A stretch of 64,000 bases of DNA from Luidia sarsii (GCA_949987565.1 OX465104.1:10086034-10150033), one strand, 5' to 3'; positions 23,395 through 34,454 are shown, counted from the first letter of the stretch. Notes: generated by a model from the sequence alone, not told the origin. Numbers and translations are program-made.

Positions 23395-24136
23395 TGATTG
23401 CTATACAATCCGCATCACGACCACAACATTATTGAGGACTATGCGAGACACCGAAGCGTGGTCAACACAAACACCAGATGTAGTTAATTTCATCAGCCTC
23501 GTGATGAAATCGACGACCAAAGACTACATTAGTCGAACAACTATAATTGTGTCCTATCTTGGCTAACTTGGTTTTTTTTTTCTCAATGAAATGAGACGCT
23601 TGTCCCGGAAACGCAATGAACCTTGCCTCGTATTGCTAGGGTATAATACTTCATACTAATTGCGTTTCTATAGTCAGTGAAATGCAGTTCCTTTTGCATG
23701 ATTTCAATAACTTGTTCTTAGAATTATCTTAATGGTGCGGAAACCGGTAGTTTATCAATCGTCTCTTCTATCGCCATGAAGCACATTAACATTACGACGG
23801 CTATTCCATGTCTTGAATTTAGTTCGTTCATAATTTGGACGCCTGGGTATATTTCTTATAACTAATAGCTTGAAGCGGACACATCCACCAATCCCCCCCC
23901 AAAAAAAAAACCCACCCCAAATGCTACTAGCAACACAAATCATTAATTTTTAATGCGAGACTAGAATAGTTATATCGTAGTTTTGATTGATGTGTGGAAA
24001 TTTGTGTCTTCAAGTTTCCGGCCGTTAGACCCCGGTTGGACCTAGCTGAAAGGAAGAATCGAATCTGTTGGTGTAAAACTACGTCCTCATGAAAATATAC
24101 CTGCCCGAGATAAGGGTTGCTTTTCTGGCATCAGCC
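23395..24136. other. No gene recognised
   Basis: Short A and C runs at 23896-23912 and a poly-T run at 23572-23581. No coding or repeat identity assigned. Confidence 0.4.
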
Positions 24137-24293
24137 GCCGATTTCACGGAACTTCAAATGTTACGTACGCAACATTTTGTTGCGTAACTATACGCAACAT
24201 TTTGCTGCCTTTTCTAAATAGTGCACAAAAGAGCCATTGTGGGGCACGACTTACGCAACATTTGAACGTTGCGTAACTTTTCTTGAAATCGGC
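24137..24293. mobile_element. Element H, 157-bp inverted-repeat element
   Basis: Begins GCCGATTTCACGGAACTT and ends AAGTTTTCTTGAAATCGGC-like sequence, with inverted GTTACG/CGTAAC and CAACATTT/AAATGTTG motifs. GCGTAAC and GCAACATTT recur inside. It is a compact foldback without coding content. The GATTTCAC terminal motif is similar to that of family G, though the interiors differ. Confidence 0.65.
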
Positions 24294-24411
24294 TACCGGT
24301 TGTAGGAATCGTTCGTTTAAACCGGAGGGCATTATTTGCTATTCCGTTTTCACAGATATATAACACATGCATTTTGAAAAGGAGAACAAGACATCAAACT
24401 AAACCACATAC

Positions 24412-24475
24412 CACCATCATTTTGAACCAACGAATAGAAACAGAAACCAAGCATTATCCAAAGTCGAAGCCACAT
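24412..24475 (-). CDS. Candidate first coding exon with signal peptide (partial gene)
   Basis: On the minus strand, an ATG at 24475 with A at -3 (GAAAATGTGG) opens MWLRLWIMLGFCFYSLVQND, a short basic start, a 13-residue hydrophobic core and a polar end, as in signal peptides. The frame then meets GTATGT at 24411, a good splice-donor match, leaving a 64-base coding part in phase 1, a common phase for signal-peptide exons. A TATATA box lies about 135 bases upstream at 24608-24613. An in-frame ATG further upstream (24565) would add 30 residues and spoil the signal peptide. No downstream exon was found, so the gene is unidentified. It could be chance. Confidence 0.3.
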
Positions 24476-24607
24476 TTTCCAAACGACACTGTTTCGAAAT
24501 GGTGGTCTAGTGTCAGACGTTTGTATTTCCTTCAGGTATACTGATCTTGCATCAATCCACACCATAGCCGCTTAAAAACGACATGAGACACCGCTTGAAG
24601 ACACACC

Positions 24608-24613
24608 TATATA
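24608..24613 (-). promoter_or_regulatory. TATA-like box upstream of the candidate exon
   Basis: The minus strand reads GGGGTATATAGGTG. A start site about 30 bases downstream (near 24580) would give a 5' untranslated leader of about 100 bases before the candidate ATG at 24475. A second TATA-like sequence (GAATATAAAG) lies near 24670. Confidence 0.3.
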
Positions 24614-25091
24614 CCCCCTTGACAAAAAAGTCGTGGTCACCCTCCTCTCTGGAAAATTCCCCGTCCCACTTTATATTCGATATCTGAAGGAATCAAGCGG
24701 AACAAGCCGGAATGAAAAATTGTCAAAATACCGTTGGAACATTTACATTGCAAATCGGACCCGCCTCGGGTGATTCTTGCTATTCCCTATGGCGTATAAG
24801 CTCCCGAATGCAGCTCGAATGTAGATGGATTACAGTGGGAGTATTTTCAATGCTGTTAGAATGTAGTCAGAAAATCCCAATGCATTTCGAATATTCATGC
24901 AGGCAGAGGCCACGACAAAGAATATTTCTTATGATGCCTTTCCAGCTCACACCGACTCAAGTGTGATTGGGTTGCATAGTTTGCACAGATTTCGTTCTCA
25001 AAGATGGAGTCTGATATAGCGGATGAAGGCTACTTCATTGCAAGGGGATTTGTTCTATTTCACGGAGCTCTGAGGGACCACAGGGACGTTT
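24614..25091. other. No gene recognised
   Basis: Short open frames without motif. TTCTATTTCACGG near 25053 resembles an end of the family F element nested downstream, so the border of the composite repeat may extend left of 25092. Confidence 0.35.
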
Positions 25092-25845
25092 CACTGCGTT
25101 CACACTTAATCCCGCAAGGAGGATCAGATCCCGCAAGGGCGATCAAAGGGCGATCAAAGGGCGATCAACGCAAGTGTGAACGCTTGCGCGATCAGGATCA
25201 GATCCCGGGATCTGGGTTCTATTTCATAAGAGGCAGGAATATTCCTATCTGGGACTTCGGAAGAATTTCATTTCGAATTCCAGAAAACAAAACCTGAGGC
25301 ATCTTAGTATCAATGTTCCTATTTCATAAACCAATGTAGGTCATCTACTAGGAAGAATCCATTTCCATCTCTGGACTGAATTTGTGTCTTAATTGTCATA
25401 AGTTGAGACATTTTATTTAGCACATTGCTCTCTTAATTTAGGAACATTTTATTTAGGAAGATTCCTATACCCTTGTTATGAAATAGAGCCCTGATCCTCC
25501 TTTTGGGAAGGATCAGACCCGGGTCTGATCCCGCATGCGAGATCAACATGCAAGTGTGGACGCAATGCGGGATCTGATCATGCGGTTTAAAGCGCCCACA
25601 TCCGGCCCATGCCTGGAAAAATCGCGCGAAGACAAGACTTTGTGTACGTGTTTCGCGCGTCATGGCCGTGCTGACGTTCTACTGCGCATGACTAGTGACC
25701 TACGTGGATAACCTTTGGAGAGCGTTTCCGCTGCTCAATGCGCGATCAATGCAGGATCGGGATCAAGTGTGAACGCAGCACTGGATCAGATCCTCCGTGA
25801 CCGCAGGATCTGATCCTCCTTGCGGGATCAAGTGTGAACGCAGTG
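25092..25845. mobile_element. Element E, GATC-rich inverted-repeat element carrying nested element F
   Basis: The left end CACTGCGTTCACACTT and ATCCCGCAAGGAGGATCAGA is matched almost perfectly in reverse complement by 25805-25845. Further inverted copies of TCAAGTGTGAACGC and GATCAGATCC occur at 25150-25210, 25540-25585 and 25755-25800. The element is about 754 bases including the nested insertion and has no coding frame of interest. The dense GATC words and repeated CACTTG/GTGTGAACGC units give the RNA or single strand strong folding potential. Confidence 0.75.
25214..25491. mobile_element. Element F, 278-bp inverted-repeat element nested in E
   Basis: GGGTTCTATTTCATAA at the left and TTATGAAATAGAGCCC at the right are terminal inverted repeats that continue inward (AGGAATATTCCT with AGGAAGATTCCTAT). 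It is AT-rich inside with ATTTTATTTAG repeated twice, unlike the GATC-rich host element. Its position within E shows that it inserted later. Confidence 0.75.
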
Positions 25846-26159
25846 CTAGAGAACGGTTGATAAAGGTAAGAGGTCTCGCGGATACTATTCAACACCATTC
25901 TTTTTTTGTTTGTGGTAATTCCTTTCCAAATCTCTCCCCTTATCTTTGTACGGGGTTGGCAAATTTTTCCTCTAACAAAACAAAATGATACTTTGTGGTT
26001 TTCTTTATTTCAATTCTTTTTTTTTGGGGGGGGGGCTCATTTTCCCTACCTAACAGGTAAAGATAGACCCATTCAAATGTCTTATCTAGTCCTTTGTGGG
26101 CCTCAACTTCCGTTGGGATGTTGTCATTACATTCTCTATTCAGAGAAATTGTGTATGAA
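25846..26159. other. No gene recognised
   Basis: Contains a T-run followed by a G-run near 26018-26035. No other signal. Confidence 0.4.
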
Positions 26160-26345
26160 AGTGAGGCAGGCAGAGACAGATAGAGACACAGAGACGGGCA
26201 GAGAGACAAGGAGACAGAAAGTCAATGCAACAGGGAGATAGAGAAACAAACGGAGATACAAAGAGGCATGAGAAACAAAGGAGACATATGAGAGGAAGAG
26301 ATAACTCGTAAGAGACAAACGGAGACAGAGACACGGGAGAGTGCC
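26160..26345 (+). repeat. GACAGAGA-type degenerate microsatellite
   Basis: Loose units GACAGAGA, GAGACAGA and GAGATAGA over about 185 bases. Open frames on the minus strand here are artefacts. Confidence 0.75.
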
Positions 26346-26950
26346 TGAATAAGAGTGGCACTAATAATGCAGTAATATAATATGGAGACGAGACATTCAT
26401 TGTAAGGGGGAAACTCCCATCTTTTCAACACAAAGAAGTCATGTACAGAGAAAATATATCAAATTTGGAAAATATCTTATCGAGATGGCGGCTATACTGA
26501 ACTGGACACTGTCGATTTGGGAGTTTATAAAGGGGAGGTAGAAAGTGATGCCCCACACGTGGCAATCCCAAACCCTTCGTTTGAAACTCCACTCGCCCGC
26601 AACAGCCGCATACAACACCTGAACATCAACTCAACGCCTGTTTTGGACATACGGTAGAACAACCATGGCGGTCAAGTTCTCCGAAATAAAGAGACAATAC
26701 TGCCGACCCGTTTCGTTAATTACAACATTGAAGTGTGATCAATGTATTACAACCAAGGTCCCAGGAGCAAAGTTACATGCAACCCACATTTTACTTCCGG
26801 TAAAGTATACAATCAAATAAGGAATTGGGACATTGGCAAGAGGTAAAATCCCAAACCCAACCCGGACCCGCTTCGTGGTCCTGTCACGTAGACGGGACAC
26901 GTCGTTCTTGATATCGTCTGCAGTGCGTCAGACAGTCAATGCATGCAGCA
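26346..26950. other. No gene recognised
   Basis: Unique-looking sequence, with no motif or repeat identified. Confidence 0.4.
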
Positions 26951-27466
26951 ACTCCTCACTGTCTCTATCACTGTCTTTATCTCTCACTGTCACTATCTCT
27001 CCGTCCCTCTCTATCTTTCTCTCTCTCCCCCTCTCTCTATCTCTCCCTCTCACTCTTTCTCTCCCCTCAGTCTCTTCCTCCCTCTCTCTATTTATTCCTC
27101 CCTCTCTCTTTATATCCCTCCTTCTATTCCTCCCGCTCTCTCCCTCTCTTTCTCTCTCTATCTTTCCCTCTCCCTCCTCCTCTCTCTATCTCTCCCCTCT
27201 GTCTCTTCCTCCCTCTCTCTATATATCCCTCCCTCTCTTCCTCCCGCTCTCCTCTCGCTCTCTCTCTCTATCTTTCTCTCTCCCTCCCCCTCTCTCTATC
27301 TCTCCCTCGCACTCTTTCTCTCCCCTCTGTCTCTTGCCCCTTTCTCTATATATCCCTCCCTCTCTTCCTCCCGCTCTGATCTCCTCCCCCCCGCTCTCCT
27401 CCCCCCCCTCTCTCTATCTCTCTCGCCCTCTCCCTCCCTCCCCTTTCTCTCCCTCTACCTGACTCG
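26951..27466 (-). repeat. CT-rich tract with higher-order repeats, about 510 bp
   Basis: CTCTCT sequence in which a longer pattern recurs two to three times: TCTATCTCTCCC, CACTCTTTCTCTCCCCTC, TGTCTCTTCC, CTCTATATATCCCTCC, CTCTTCCTCCCGCTCT. The recurrence suggests duplication of blocks of roughly 100-130 bases as well as slippage. Serine/leucine/proline frames of up to 209 codons are artefacts. Confidence 0.8.
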
Positions 27467-28056
27467 GTTAAAAATACAATGCCGTATCGGTTTACGGTAC
27501 TCTCGCCAAATCATCGAGGTGATGGTTGGCTTACAACCCGTAAATTAGACGGCCGGACGAATCGATATAATGCCATTATTACTCCCGGAGATGAACATCA
27601 CGCGTGTATCGATTCTCCCTAAAAAAAGAGTTATGCTTTGAATGATCTTATATAGACACACGATAGAAACAATAGATGGAAACGATTCTGCAGCCTCTAT
27701 TTCTGAGGACTCGACTTCAATGGAGACTTAATTTCAATAAGAAATTGCCCGCAGGCGACCCGGATCAGCTTGACATCTCGATTTTCGCACGCTCTAACGG
27801 CGCACGAGAACGATGGATTCTGCTTCGTACACCGCTTGTCTCCAGCGTAAGAGCATAAATTCTCATCTGATATTACTGATAAGTGATAAGAAAGGTTCCC
27901 CCGTCGGTCACCCCCGGAAACGTCAAAGCTCGGGAAAAAGTGTGCCTCGAATGCGAACAACGCGGTCATGGTGAAAACGTGGCACTGCATGACTGTCTTG
28001 CGTGCGGTCTGAACAGCATGCAAACACAACACACGAGCAGCGACACCTGAAGTTAA
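27467..28056. other. No gene recognised
   Basis: Ordinary sequence between the CT tract and the next hammerhead-like copy. No conserved motif. Confidence 0.4.
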
Positions 28057-28096
28057 AACTTGAGAAAGGTGTTGCTGGGATCAAAACGTCGGGCCC
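28057..28096 (+). repeat. Family B hammerhead-like repeat (copy B3), decayed
   Basis: TTGAGAA at 28060-28066, then AGGTGTTGCTGGGATC, AAAAC, GTC, GGGCCC. The variant core (U3, A8) is retained, but G12 is lost and the helix I left strand has drifted. The downstream TTTATGTATTGCA is shared with the flank of copy B1, supporting a common parent element. Confidence 0.6.
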
Positions 28097-29705
28097 TCTA
28101 ACTTTTGAGATTTATGTATTGCAGGTCATTCATTTTTATTCAGTGGGCAGTTTCGGCAACAGGTTTTTTTGTATCAACTTCATTTCCGTATTGAACAATT
28201 CCACACTCATGTTTATCGCAACTTGTGCCATCCTTTACAAATGCACTGTTTTCCAGTAAAATTTGGCTTAACAGTTCAGAGCTGAAACATTAATTGGCAA
28301 ATACTGGAATTGGTTTGATATGGAAAAATTTTGGGAGTTCGATATTGATTCTGACAAACACTTGTGTGTAGTAAATTTGCACTGCGTTAAATTTACCCAA
28401 GGGAAGGTTTGCTTACGGGAGATTAATGTGGTCATCCCCTGCTCTTGTTCCTATACTGTATGTAACAGGCTTCCGTTCCGAACGCCTTGCAGCGTATCCG
28501 TATGGAGCGTGGGCGATTATACGCCAAATAAGCAGGTCACCCGCAGAAAATGGAGCTCGTATTTTTACCCCCCCCCCCGATGTAACTCAATTGGGTTTTT
28601 AATTGAATCCGACAATTATTTCCAGGCTGGTTACAAAAAGAGGCCGAGGGACCCATGAGGAGGGAGCGAGGAAGAGATTGCATATGCGACACCCGGAAGC
28701 AATTGATGGACTAGATAGGAGATTTATAGGCGATAGGAAATGTGAAGAAATGCGAATTAAAATGTACAAGAGGCATTTGCTTGTCTGCAAGTAAGCATGC
28801 ATGCCTACTACTTCTAATACAAATACTACTAATAAATAAATTATTAGAAGTAGCATTAGTAGTATCATTTACATACAAAATAATTAAACTAACCATTAAA
28901 CTAACCATTAAAACTACGAAATGTTTGTCTGACTGGTACAAAGGATAATAGTTTTGATGTTTTTACATTGGGAGAAAAATAATCAATTTTATAGATTGGC
29001 AAAGAACACACCAGAACCATTCAGTCCTTGAATTAATGACGGCCTTCCCCAAAAGTCAACCATCTTTGCATCCAAACCGATGTTGATGAAGTTTGAGGGC
29101 TTGATTGAAATGCACAAATAATGAGAGCAAATAACCCAAACACTCCTCTAACTCGGTCCATTTATCCGTCGGATGGGCACGCGTCGACCAGCGAGTGTCG
29201 TATTTGCATCCTCATTCAATTTAGCGGTGGCGGCGAACCATGGTCTCCCACACTGCCGTATGTACACAGCGGATGCACGCAACGGTAGGCTCAACGTGCC
29301 TTGGGCCTATACTCTGACGCCTTCACGTCTGATTTAAAAAAAAAAGAGGAACGAGAAAGTTTCGCTTTATCGGGTCGCCTGTACTTGTCTACGGATGTTT
29401 TCCTTTTTTTTTACGGTGGCGTATCTGACACAGTATCTCTAGTGCTTCTTGTGTTAATCGATGCCTAACCTCATCCACCCTTTTCAGACATCACCCTTGG
29501 GGGAAAATCCGTTAATTCACGCAGGGAGGGATAAGGAGGCGTCTCCTTTTCGTTGAATCGAAAGTGTCAGTGCTCTATTAATGCAGTCTGTGTGTGGGGA
29601 AATGTACCCCAAACTGTTTAAGCGCCGAGATCTACTAAAACCGTCATCCTATAGCATTATCAGCCTTGTTTCACCGTAATCATTCTCTAGATAGACTCTG
29701 AAGGG
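28097..29705. other. No gene; contains a small AT-rich palindromic cluster
   Basis: CTACTTCTAATA and TATTAGAAGTAG, together with TACTACTAAT and ATTAGTAGTA, form inverted pairs at about 28803-28866, followed by a direct duplication ATTAAACTAACC near 28883-28910. A C-run lies at 28569-28578. No coding motif. Confidence 0.45.
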
Positions 29706-29708
29706 TTA

Positions 29709-30002
29709 ACATGGAGGTATTCCGTCCGTTGTTCCTGGTTTCATTGCGATGATTTCGTAATTGTACTCGACTATTGGCTTGGCAGTGATCGGAATATGGA
29801 AGTCTCCGGCACGAAACCTGACTGTTTCAGCCAAGTCGTGTGCATAATCGAAGGTTGCTGCTGAAGCAGCCCAGTGACACTGGTCCCTGGCTTGTCCAGT
29901 GCGCTTTGTGGGAAATCCTCTCTCTACAAGAAGGGGATTCGAATTAACGGGTAGGCTTATGTCTTTCGCTACGGCTACGGATGCTGGCCAATCCGCCTGC
30001 AC
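29709..30002 (-). CDS. Unidentified open frame, possible terminal exon remnant
   Basis: The minus-strand frame of 98 codons has mixed, protein-like composition (WPASVAVAKDISLPV, ARDQCHWAASAATFDYAHDL) and ends at TAA after PPC. It is free of simple repeats, unlike most long frames in this window. A pyrimidine-rich CCCCTTCTTGTAG near 29930 (minus strand) could be a splice acceptor. I do not recognise the family. It may be chance. Confidence 0.2.
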
Positions 30003-30179
30003 TGCGTACAGGCATCACAATGGATGCACTCCTAGCAGGAACTATATATATACGTGCATACGTATGAAGCTCAATCCCCGAATAGAATCCCACACGTTTC
30101 AATGGGTGATTTTTGTTGGCCACGGCGGAGCTAGCTAACTGTTTCCCTGCAAAATGAACGAAACGCTGTAAGAATGTCG

Positions 30180-30256
30180 CCTACCCCTACCCCTATCCCA
30201 ACCCCCTATGCCTACCCCTACCCTACCCGTGACCCTATACCCCCTACCCCCTACCC
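30180..30256 (-). repeat. Telomere-like C-rich tract (CCCCTA/CCCTAC)
   Basis: About 75 bases of irregular CCCCTAC, CCCTAC and CCCCCTA units. On the minus strand this is TAGGGG/GTAGGG, close to but not identical with the TTAGGG telomere repeat of deuterostomes. It is too irregular to be a clean interstitial telomere. Four or more G-runs on the minus strand could form a G-quadruplex. Confidence 0.6.
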
Positions 30257-30894
30257 CGTAATTGAAGATACAATAAAATATTGAGCTTCATACGTCAGTC
30301 TGCATATATATCTCCCTAGCAGTGGCCGTAGACTTTCAATAGCCTTTCATACGGATTCGGCCAAGAATTGAGGGTCTTGCTCTTTTTACTGACTGCTTCG
30401 CAATAAAGGATTGGTATAAAATGAAAGTAAAACAGGAATGTTGAAAAGTGCATGATGACTATAAAGTACGGGAAGGTGGCCAACGGGTAAAGTACTACCT
30501 TTCCAAAAGGCAGAACAAAACTCTTAACTAAACACAAAGTCGTCTGAAATGAAAATGGAAATCATTCTTGAGGATTGTGGTGTGGGAAATGACGTAGAGA
30601 GCATTTCCGGGCACTATGCATTCGTGAAAAGCACCGAATGATGATTGACATTTGCTATTATCTAGCCAGCCTTTTGCATCATACATCGGTGGTTGCAATT
30701 TACAATTTATCGACGTCTCTACTCTGCCCTTCGAGAGGTTTCTCTTTTCTGAATTATTCAATGTTGTCGTCATGTTAGGACTCTGGGAAATACACAATAA
30801 TCGCTTAAGCCGGAGGGCGAATGCAGGGGTAGTTGTTGACGATCGTCCGAATTAAACGAAACTCTGGAACTGGCAATAAACCCACAGAGAAGCG
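30257..30894. other. No gene recognised
   Basis: Short open frames without motif. Confidence 0.4.
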
Positions 30895-30943
30895 CGAGCA
30901 CAGACAGAGAGATGGGAGAGAAAAAGAAGAAAGAGAGAATGGG

Positions 30944-31027
<84 letters not shown>

Positions 31028-31158
31028 AGATAGGAAGAGGAGAGATGGGAGAGAAAAAGAAAGAAGATAAAATGGGGATAGGGGAGCGAGAGAGAGAGAG
31101 AGTGGGAGATAGGACGAGGAGAGATGGGAGAGAAACAGAAGAAAGAGATAATGGGGAT

Positions 31159-31194
<36 letters not shown>

Positions 31195-31265
31195 AAGATA
31201 TAAAGAGAGAGATGGGAGAGACGAACGGAGAGAGGCCAGGGGAGAAAGATACAGAAAGAGAGGCA
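30895..31265 (+). repeat. Compound GA minisatellite with an expanded pure (GA)n core
   Basis: A unit containing GATGGGAGAGAAA, an AAGAAAGA block, ATGGGGATAG, a (GA)n tract and GTGGGAGATAGGA recurs with its GATGGG anchor at 30911, 31044 and 31123. The GA tract is about 75 bases in the first unit (30949-31023, uninterrupted), about 17 in the second and about 24 in the third. The non-GA part stays near 60 bases. The long S/L frames on the minus strand are artefacts. Confidence 0.85.
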
Positions 31266-31967
31266 GTGTTTTGTAAAATAATGTCCGTCCTCCTTTGACA
31301 TTTCCTCCTAATCTCTTCTCTATCCCAAACGGTATCATATTATAATGCTGTTACTCTCCCAATGAATCTGTGTACGCACAATTGCCATTGTGGAGTTGCG
31401 AAAATATCCTAACAGGATATGAACGTCGGGCCCTCCATACATCTATCTTATATATAACGTGGGTATAGTGTAGGTTTTAGCGTAGCGTTTTTTAGCGTTT
31501 TTTGGTGTCATTTTGTTTGCCGAAATCAACGAAAACCAAATTTGAAGTTGATTTGTTTCCTATTGCCAATCATCTGCGTATCTGTTTTACCATTCGTCTG
31601 TCAATAGATATGTTTGTCGCTCCATCGTTGTACATGTATGAATTTCTGTATTCACCCCTAAATAATCAATATAGACGGTTTGCGCGACCAATGTTTACAT
31701 GCCATCAAGTCGTATATAGCGGGTATTTTTCATTTCATTTGGTGCAGAATAGAAGTGGAAACGAGCAAAGAAGCCAGTTATACTGTCCTGACATTCTTTT
31801 TTGTACATTTTCATCGCTGCTCTATGCCAAATGAGATAAAAAATATACCCACCATAATTAAGTCCCGTGATGACATGTATATGGTGGTCGCACGTACAAT
31901 TCCCCAATTAAACGAGCCAAGTGAAGTTTGATGGGGATTCTAACGAGCCATTACCGAAATGAGGAGT
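31266..31967. other. No gene recognised; holds family B copy B4
   Basis: At 31404-31436 the plus strand has ATATCCT, AAC, AGGATAT (a perfect seven-pair hairpin in the helix II place), then GAACGTCGGGCCCTCC, a decayed family B end with GAAC for GAAAC. A TATATATAAC stretch lies near 31450. Frames at 31502-31931 show no known motif. Confidence 0.45.
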
Positions 31968-32055
31968 CACGTGAGATTGTATTGTCTGGTGATTGAGGTT
32001 ACGTCACACATTCAAAGATACAAAGGGAGAAGAAGGGCCCCACCTCCTATATAAA
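31968..32055 (+). promoter_or_regulatory. Candidate promoter: E-box, CRE-like site and TATA box
   Basis: In order on the plus strand: CACGTG at 31968-31973, TTACGTCA at 31999-32006 (close to the cAMP response element) and TATATAAA at 32048-32055 in a GC-rich setting. Their spacing is as in compact animal promoters. Downstream, an ATG at 32119 opens only about 40 codons without a recognisable domain, and a CCAAT sequence lies after the presumed start. It may be chance or the promoter of a non-coding RNA. Confidence 0.3.
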
Positions 32056-34454
32056 GTGGCCCTTGCTGGTCCGCCCTCCAGTGTATTTTTGGTGCATCGC
32101 CGCGCGCGGACGGGCAAAATGTCCCCAATAGGCCAATCAGAGATTGAACTGAAGACAGAGAACCGTACAAGGCCTCTGCACAATACTATTCTTTCCTTGA
32201 CGAGACACAGACAGGAAAAACCACACACCCAACGTTTATAAGTCCAAATGTCGACATCTACGGCAGGAAATACGCCATTTTAACCATTGTCTGTCAGTTT
32301 GACAGTCACTAACCACAGCAATCTAACTAAGATAAAAATCCCATTCGCCGGTGAGGAAGATTTTCCAAATTACAGGGAAGAACAAAATCTCGGGCAGAAA
32401 AACCAATTCCTTAGAGATTGATGGCGTAAGAGATGTTAATCGGATATCCGGTGAAGGGATTGCATTAACTAGCGGCAGCGTCACTCCTAGGCGACACGCG
32501 TTCGTTGACCTCACAGGAGCTCATCGGGAGAGTCGTACAGCCATCTTTCGAGGAGTTGCACAAGTACGATAGAATTACACTTGATATCAGTTGTTCATGG
32601 AGAGCTAACGGCTAGATCCTATTTTGCCAGTGTCCCTGTCCTTCTGATTGCAATGCGGAGGCCCCCTACGATCCTGTAGCACTCTTGACGAGAGGTCGGA
32701 CGTGGAATGAGTGGCCCATCGACCTTGACGTCACGAGCCCCTTGAAGCTAGAGCTCCTTGAGGAGTCTCGATTCGGCGGTCATTGACTGCGATGAAATAA
32801 ACGCCTTCCCTACCCGTCAACTACGAGAGCTACTCGGGTTGGCGAGGTCAAACGGACTGCTCTGCATCGTGTCACCGCTCTCGAAGTCGGGTCATACTGT
32901 ATGTCTCAATGAAGGTTTGCATTGTGAAATCACAAGTATGTGGTGATATCATGTAAGTCATTTATTACGAGTAGTATGAGTCTGAAAAAAGAGCAAGTAA
33001 GTAAACATTTTGGACAGTGTGTACTCCGCCAGTCGTTAGAAGACGTTCGCCTTCGTGTAGAAGCAACCCGTGGTTTTCAGCTCCCGATGTGTTGGAAGGA
33101 AACTATGCGCAGTCGTACGTGTTTTCCTAGAGGTCAGTGCGTCCTGCGTGTCTGCTGCCACCAATGTACCGCTTTGGCCCCAGGTTTTGCTTGTGTAAGT
33201 GCTATTAACAAGGAGCAAAGCTCTCCAAGACGGGGAGACGGACCAAACGGTGGCGATGAGGATCAGATCAACTGACTGTGAGTGCAAAGACTCCCATGGA
33301 TCAGAGACCCTCGTACGGGACATACATTCACCCTCCCTTCCCCATAGCAATTATCACTGCACCGCCGGCTATTTCCACGCTCCCCGACACGGCACGAGCA
33401 GACGTGGCCTGTTTGGTATGAGCCGGCCTGCAGACAGAACGTGTGTACACAGGGCCCTGTCATACCAGCGTCTGATGGCCTGCATCAACAAGGATTACGC
33501 TCTGACGAGGTGATTACTAACCCCACCCCCAACAGAGGGACTGCAACCACCGGAGGTTGTTTACCAGAAGTATTACTGGTATCCGTCTGACACTACGGCG
33601 ATACTGCAAACCTATGCCGCCACCTCCCAAAAAGAGAGTTGCATTCATTGTAGTGTGTGAGATGGAGAACTTGTAACTCTGCCAGGAAAGGTACACCGGT
33701 TTCACCCTCGATTAGAATGTATAGGGGGAGGGAGATGCTTGTAGGGTCTGGACGTAGACGCTCCTTGGACGAGTGATCGCTTCGTTGCGCTCGGTTTATT
33801 GGCTCATGGCCAGTGTCAGCTTCAGGAAACAGAGAGAATAAGTGTGTCTATAACAAACGTGGATTAGTTGCTGCCAGAGATCTCTTATATACAACCAGAA
33901 GCTGCGCACGCTCAATGTGCCTATATATAGGGTCTCTCGCAAAGCTACCGTCAAGCAATACGTACTATAGGCCTATAGACCTACGCCGACGAAACAAAAT
34001 AAAGTGCAGCTGAATCTTTTGTGCCCGAGGGTGCACTTTTATTTCCTGAAACTCTAGGCAAGAAAGTTCCTCGATCAGTGGGACTGCACCTCGTAAAACG
34101 AATTAAGATGAATAATAAACCTTTGTGAAATCGACACTTGTATTTTTAAATTGTTCATTCACAAACAAAACATTGAATTTCGGTTATATAAAGCTGCACT
34201 AACTTCAGTCGGAATAATCGCCAAAAAACATTGGGCGGGCTTCCCACTCACTGACCCTTAACCCCTTCCGGCCTCTTGTCTCTCAATTATCAAGCTAGTT
34301 AGGTACCCCGGTAAAGAGAGACAGGCAACGTGGCATTCATGTCCTATTCTTTTTCCAAGCTATATCGTGAATTAAAACAAAATGGTGTAAAATAAACGCC
34401 GTTGAAATTCGATATTCGTTCCACACGAGCGCCAAAAATTTAGTTATTGAAAAG
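32056..34454. other. No gene recognised
   Basis: Several open frames of 60-110 codons occur on both strands (for example 32940-33275), but they overlap one another and contain no motif I can place. TAGGCCTATAGACCTAC lies near 33968, and TATATA-like boxes lie at 33889 and 33924. Confidence 0.4.

Noticed and set aside
30180..30256. True interstitial telomere
   Set aside because: Units are irregular and mostly CCCCTA/CCCTAC instead of CCCTAA; kept only as telomere-like.
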